Shown: positions 62,455 through 64,000 of the stretch, piece after piece
Layout: every line of letters starts with the position of its first letter
Position numbering within the stretch: position 1 is the first letter of the stretch
Origin: UBA6170 sp034429975
GTDB lineage: Bacteria; Chloroflexota; Anaerolineae; Anaerolineales; Anaerolineaceae
Assembly (NCBI GenBank): GCA_034429975.1
Contig: DAOUFM010000129.1
Coordinates: forward strand, 1 to 64,000
Direction: 5' to 3'
Length of the DNA stretch: 64,000 nt
Program-made: the position numbers and the translations under genes
Notes under the pieces: generated by a model
What the model was told of the DNA's origin: nothing
Seen by the model: the letters and a program-made list of their open reading frames with translations, nothing else
The model's database searches: none

Positions 62455-63519
62455 TCATAAAATTTGTTCAGATTTTGACTGATTTTCGATAAAAATGGAT
62501 TGGGTAGGATAGGAAAACTCGATCCCATTATTGATAAAATTTTCAAGCATATTGATTAGGATTCTTTGTTTTATATCTAAATTGCTCTCCGAATCAGTGG
62601 AATTTACTTTGTAAACCAGTTCAAAATTAATTGAAAAATCTCCAAACTCAAGTAGATGGATATGTTCTACCGTCACCGCTTTTTCCTTTGCGAGGATTTG
62701 TTTAATAATTTCTGGTATTTGCTTTAATTTTTCCGGAGAAGTTTGGTAAGTGACTCCGAATTTTATGACTACCTGGCGATTTCTAGGATGTTTAAAATTT
62801 AAAATTCTGGATTTGACTAAATCTGAATTAGAAAAAATAATTTGTTCTCCCGAGATACTTTTTAAACGCGTACTTTTAAGTCCTATTTTCTGAACAACCC
62901 CTTTTAAATCATCTACTTGAATAAAATCACCAACATGAAAGGGCTTATCGATTGAGATGGATAACGAAGCAAATAAATCACCTAAAATACTTTGAACTGC
63001 CAGACCGATAATGATGCCGCCAACTCCCAGACTGGTCAACAAGGCTGTTATTTTTACTCCCGGGATATTATCAATAATTAGAATAACGATTACGCTACCC
63101 AGCAGTATGCGAAGGACGGTTTTTACTAGATTCAAGGTAGTCGGATCGCTACTTTCGTCGAGTTTGGTGAGATGAAGGTTGATCATCCAACTTAAAAGAT
63201 AATTGGCCCAAATGCCAACTTGAATCCAGAAGGTGATGATAAAAATTGTTTTTAAATAAAGAATCGCTTTATTGTCTAATGTTAACCAATTGGCACCCAA
63301 ATAAATACTCAAAACCAGAAGAAAGAAATAATTGGTCTTAAAAGTAAAAAGTTGAAAGAGCGTGTAAGTTATCGTCCCGTCTTTTTGTTGAATTAATTTC
63401 ATCCGACTTTTGGTAAAACGAATAATAAAATGAAAAAAAACAAAGAGAATAACAAATGTTGAGATTGATCGAAACCACGAAACCAGTGGATTATTCAAAA
63501 TTAGGAAGTCTTCCATCAC
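62455..63519 (-). CDS. MscS-family mechanosensitive channel
   Basis: The 354-residue protein has about four to five helices before the pore-lining segment. TM3 and the following beta domain read LTSLGVGGIIIGLAVQSILGDLFASLSISIDKPFHVGDFIQVDDLKG, the MscS family block of Gly/Ala-rich pore helix and beta domain. The C-terminal alpha/beta vestibule follows (VVIKFGVTYQTSPEKLKQIPEII). These channels open under membrane tension to release solutes on osmotic downshift. It is 93 bases upstream of tatA on the same strand, with a spacer large enough for separate transcription. Confidence 0.9.
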   Translation of the reverse strand: MMEDFLILNNPLVSWFRSISTFVILFVFFHFIIRFTKSRMKLIQQKDGTITYTLFQLFTFKTNYFFLLVLSIYLGANWLTLDNKAILYLKTIFIITFWIQVGIWANYLLSWMINLHLTKLDESSDPTTLNLVKTVLRILLGSVIVILIIDNIPGVKITALLTSLGVGGIIIGLAVQSILGDLFASLSISIDKPFHVGDFIQVDDLKGVVQKIGLKSTRLKSISGEQIIFSNSDLVKSRILNFKHPRNRQVVIKFGVTYQTSPEKLKQIPEIIKQILAKEKAVTVEHIHLLEFGDFSINFELVYKVNSTDSESNLDIKQRILINMLENFINNGIEFSYPTQSIFIENQSKSEQIL

Positions 63520-63821
63520 AAACTCCTTGTGATTTATTTAATTAGATTTTAGCATGGAGGGCTCGAGTTAAAAAAGGATTAAAAATTACAATGGTTATCA
63601 ATTATCCAGACAATCATCATTTATAAGGATGAATTAGTATTATTTTTTATCATAATATGCTAGCATAATATTTTAGAATAAGAAATTTAAAAAAATTGAA
63701 TAAAAAGCTCACCCATTTTTTTTTTGAGAAAACGACAGTTGTTAATAATTTGTGGTTTATTTATCAAAACTTCAAATCGGACCGTTTAATTCTTGATCAT
63801 GATCGAAGCCTTCCTCGCCAA
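63520..63821. other. AT-rich intergenic stretch
   Basis: About 300 bases between the MscS gene and the gene at the right edge contain no frame of note. CATAATAT occurs twice as a direct repeat (63651 and 63664) around a short ATGCTAGCAT palindrome (63657-63666), and a run of about ten T lies near 63715. The region should contain the MscS promoter, on the minus strand, but no hexamers stand out. Confidence 0.5.
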
Positions 63822-64000
63822 TTAATAAATGATTAATAATAAAAAGATAAGATCAATTAAAGTAACCAATCCCCAATTAACTGGGAAAAATAACCCAATG
63901 GCTGACATGAATTTTGCAACCATCAATGAAAAGACCAGACTTCGCATTTTGAATGAGGTTGGTTTAACCGTTACCCAATTATTGGACTTAAATAAAATTC
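63822..64000 (-). CDS. C-terminal end of a membrane protein, cut by the window edge
   Basis: An open frame enters from beyond the right edge and stops at 63822. Its last 58 residues include KMRSLVFSLMVAKFMSAIGLF and LVTLIDLIFLLLIIY, two plausible membrane helices joined by FPVNWG, with basic residues on the cytoplasmic side. The frame is short and AT-rich, so it is only a probable gene. The family is not recognisable from this fragment. Confidence 0.4.
   Translation of the reverse strand, partial: ILFKSNNWVTVKPTSFKMRSLVFSLMVAKFMSAIGLFFPVNWGLVTLIDLIFLLLIIY

Noticed and set aside
63651..63671. Repeated CATAATAT and ATGCTAGCAT at the right end as an origin or attachment site
   Set aside because: Only two short AT-rich copies, with no dnaA boxes, integrase or tRNA beside them.
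1..64000. CRISPR arrays, insertion sequences, rRNA and tRNA genes
   Set aside because: No regular short repeats with spacers, no transposase-like frames, and no gap with a cloverleaf or rRNA core were seen; gaps are mostly under 250 bases.

Overview
The window reads as ordinary chromosome of an AT-leaning, free-living, heterotrophic bacterium. The best guess is the class Anaerolineae (phylum Chloroflexota). That is an inference from the gene mix: a secreted protein built of three 'IPTF…YNWFWNN' repeats of a type I associate with that group, many lipoproteins, a mitochondrial-type citrate synthase, and an ECF transporter with a fused double ATPase. No rRNA, tRNA, CRISPR array, insertion sequence, phage or plasmid gene was recognised. 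Nearly everything is protein-coding in short operons, most with good AAGGAG-type ribosome binding sites.

Layout. 1-9.6 kb: an FAD oxidoreductase cut by the window edge, a membrane protein, the secreted triple-repeat protein, a VIT1/CCC1-type metal transporter, a GlsB-like stress membrane protein, diaminopropionate ammonia-lyase, a DHA2-type drug exporter and a GntR regulator fused to a periplasmic-binding-protein-like domain. 9.6-15.8 kb: one 2043-residue alpha-2-macroglobulin-family lipoprotein that has lost its thioester cysteine. 15.9-22.5 kb: old yellow enzyme, phosphoglucomutase, a shrunken DNA-glycosylase pseudogene, type III pantothenate kinase, a DegV protein and glutaminyl-tRNA synthetase.

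22.5-28.1 kb holds the most unusual group. A Crp/Fnr regulator is divergent from a lipoprotein ending in CxxCH, an uncharacterised multi-span protein, a second multi-span protein with two GHxH motifs in predicted helices, a lipoprotein with a formylglycine-generating-enzyme-like fold but no catalytic cysteines, and a CtaB-like haem O synthase. I propose this as a candidate undescribed haem/redox membrane system under Crp/Fnr control. 28.1-31.6 kb is pstSCAB without phoU, followed by dCMP deaminase.

32.1-40.3 kb gathers the enzymes that take acetyl-CoA and oxaloacetate to 2-oxoglutarate: aconitase and an isocitrate dehydrogenase with NAD-type cofactor residues on one strand, and an IclR regulator, a eukaryote-like citrate synthase and an HPr-kinase/PEP-carboxykinase-like P-loop protein on the other. 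40.4-48.5 kb has two tail-to-tail cell-wall peptidase lipoproteins and a glycan-use operon (GH38 alpha-mannosidase, a glycosidase-like TIM-barrel protein, an MFS symporter). 48.7-51.9 kb is an ECF vitamin or metal transporter whose S gene converges on its ecfA-ecfT genes. 52-64 kb has an S41 protease, LiaF-like and sensor-domain membrane proteins, YceI, an M16C protease, a C45 acyltransferase-like protein, a tatABC operon ending in a fatty-acid-hydroxylase-like gene (tatA is only 53 codons), an MscS channel and the end of a membrane-protein gene running off the right edge.
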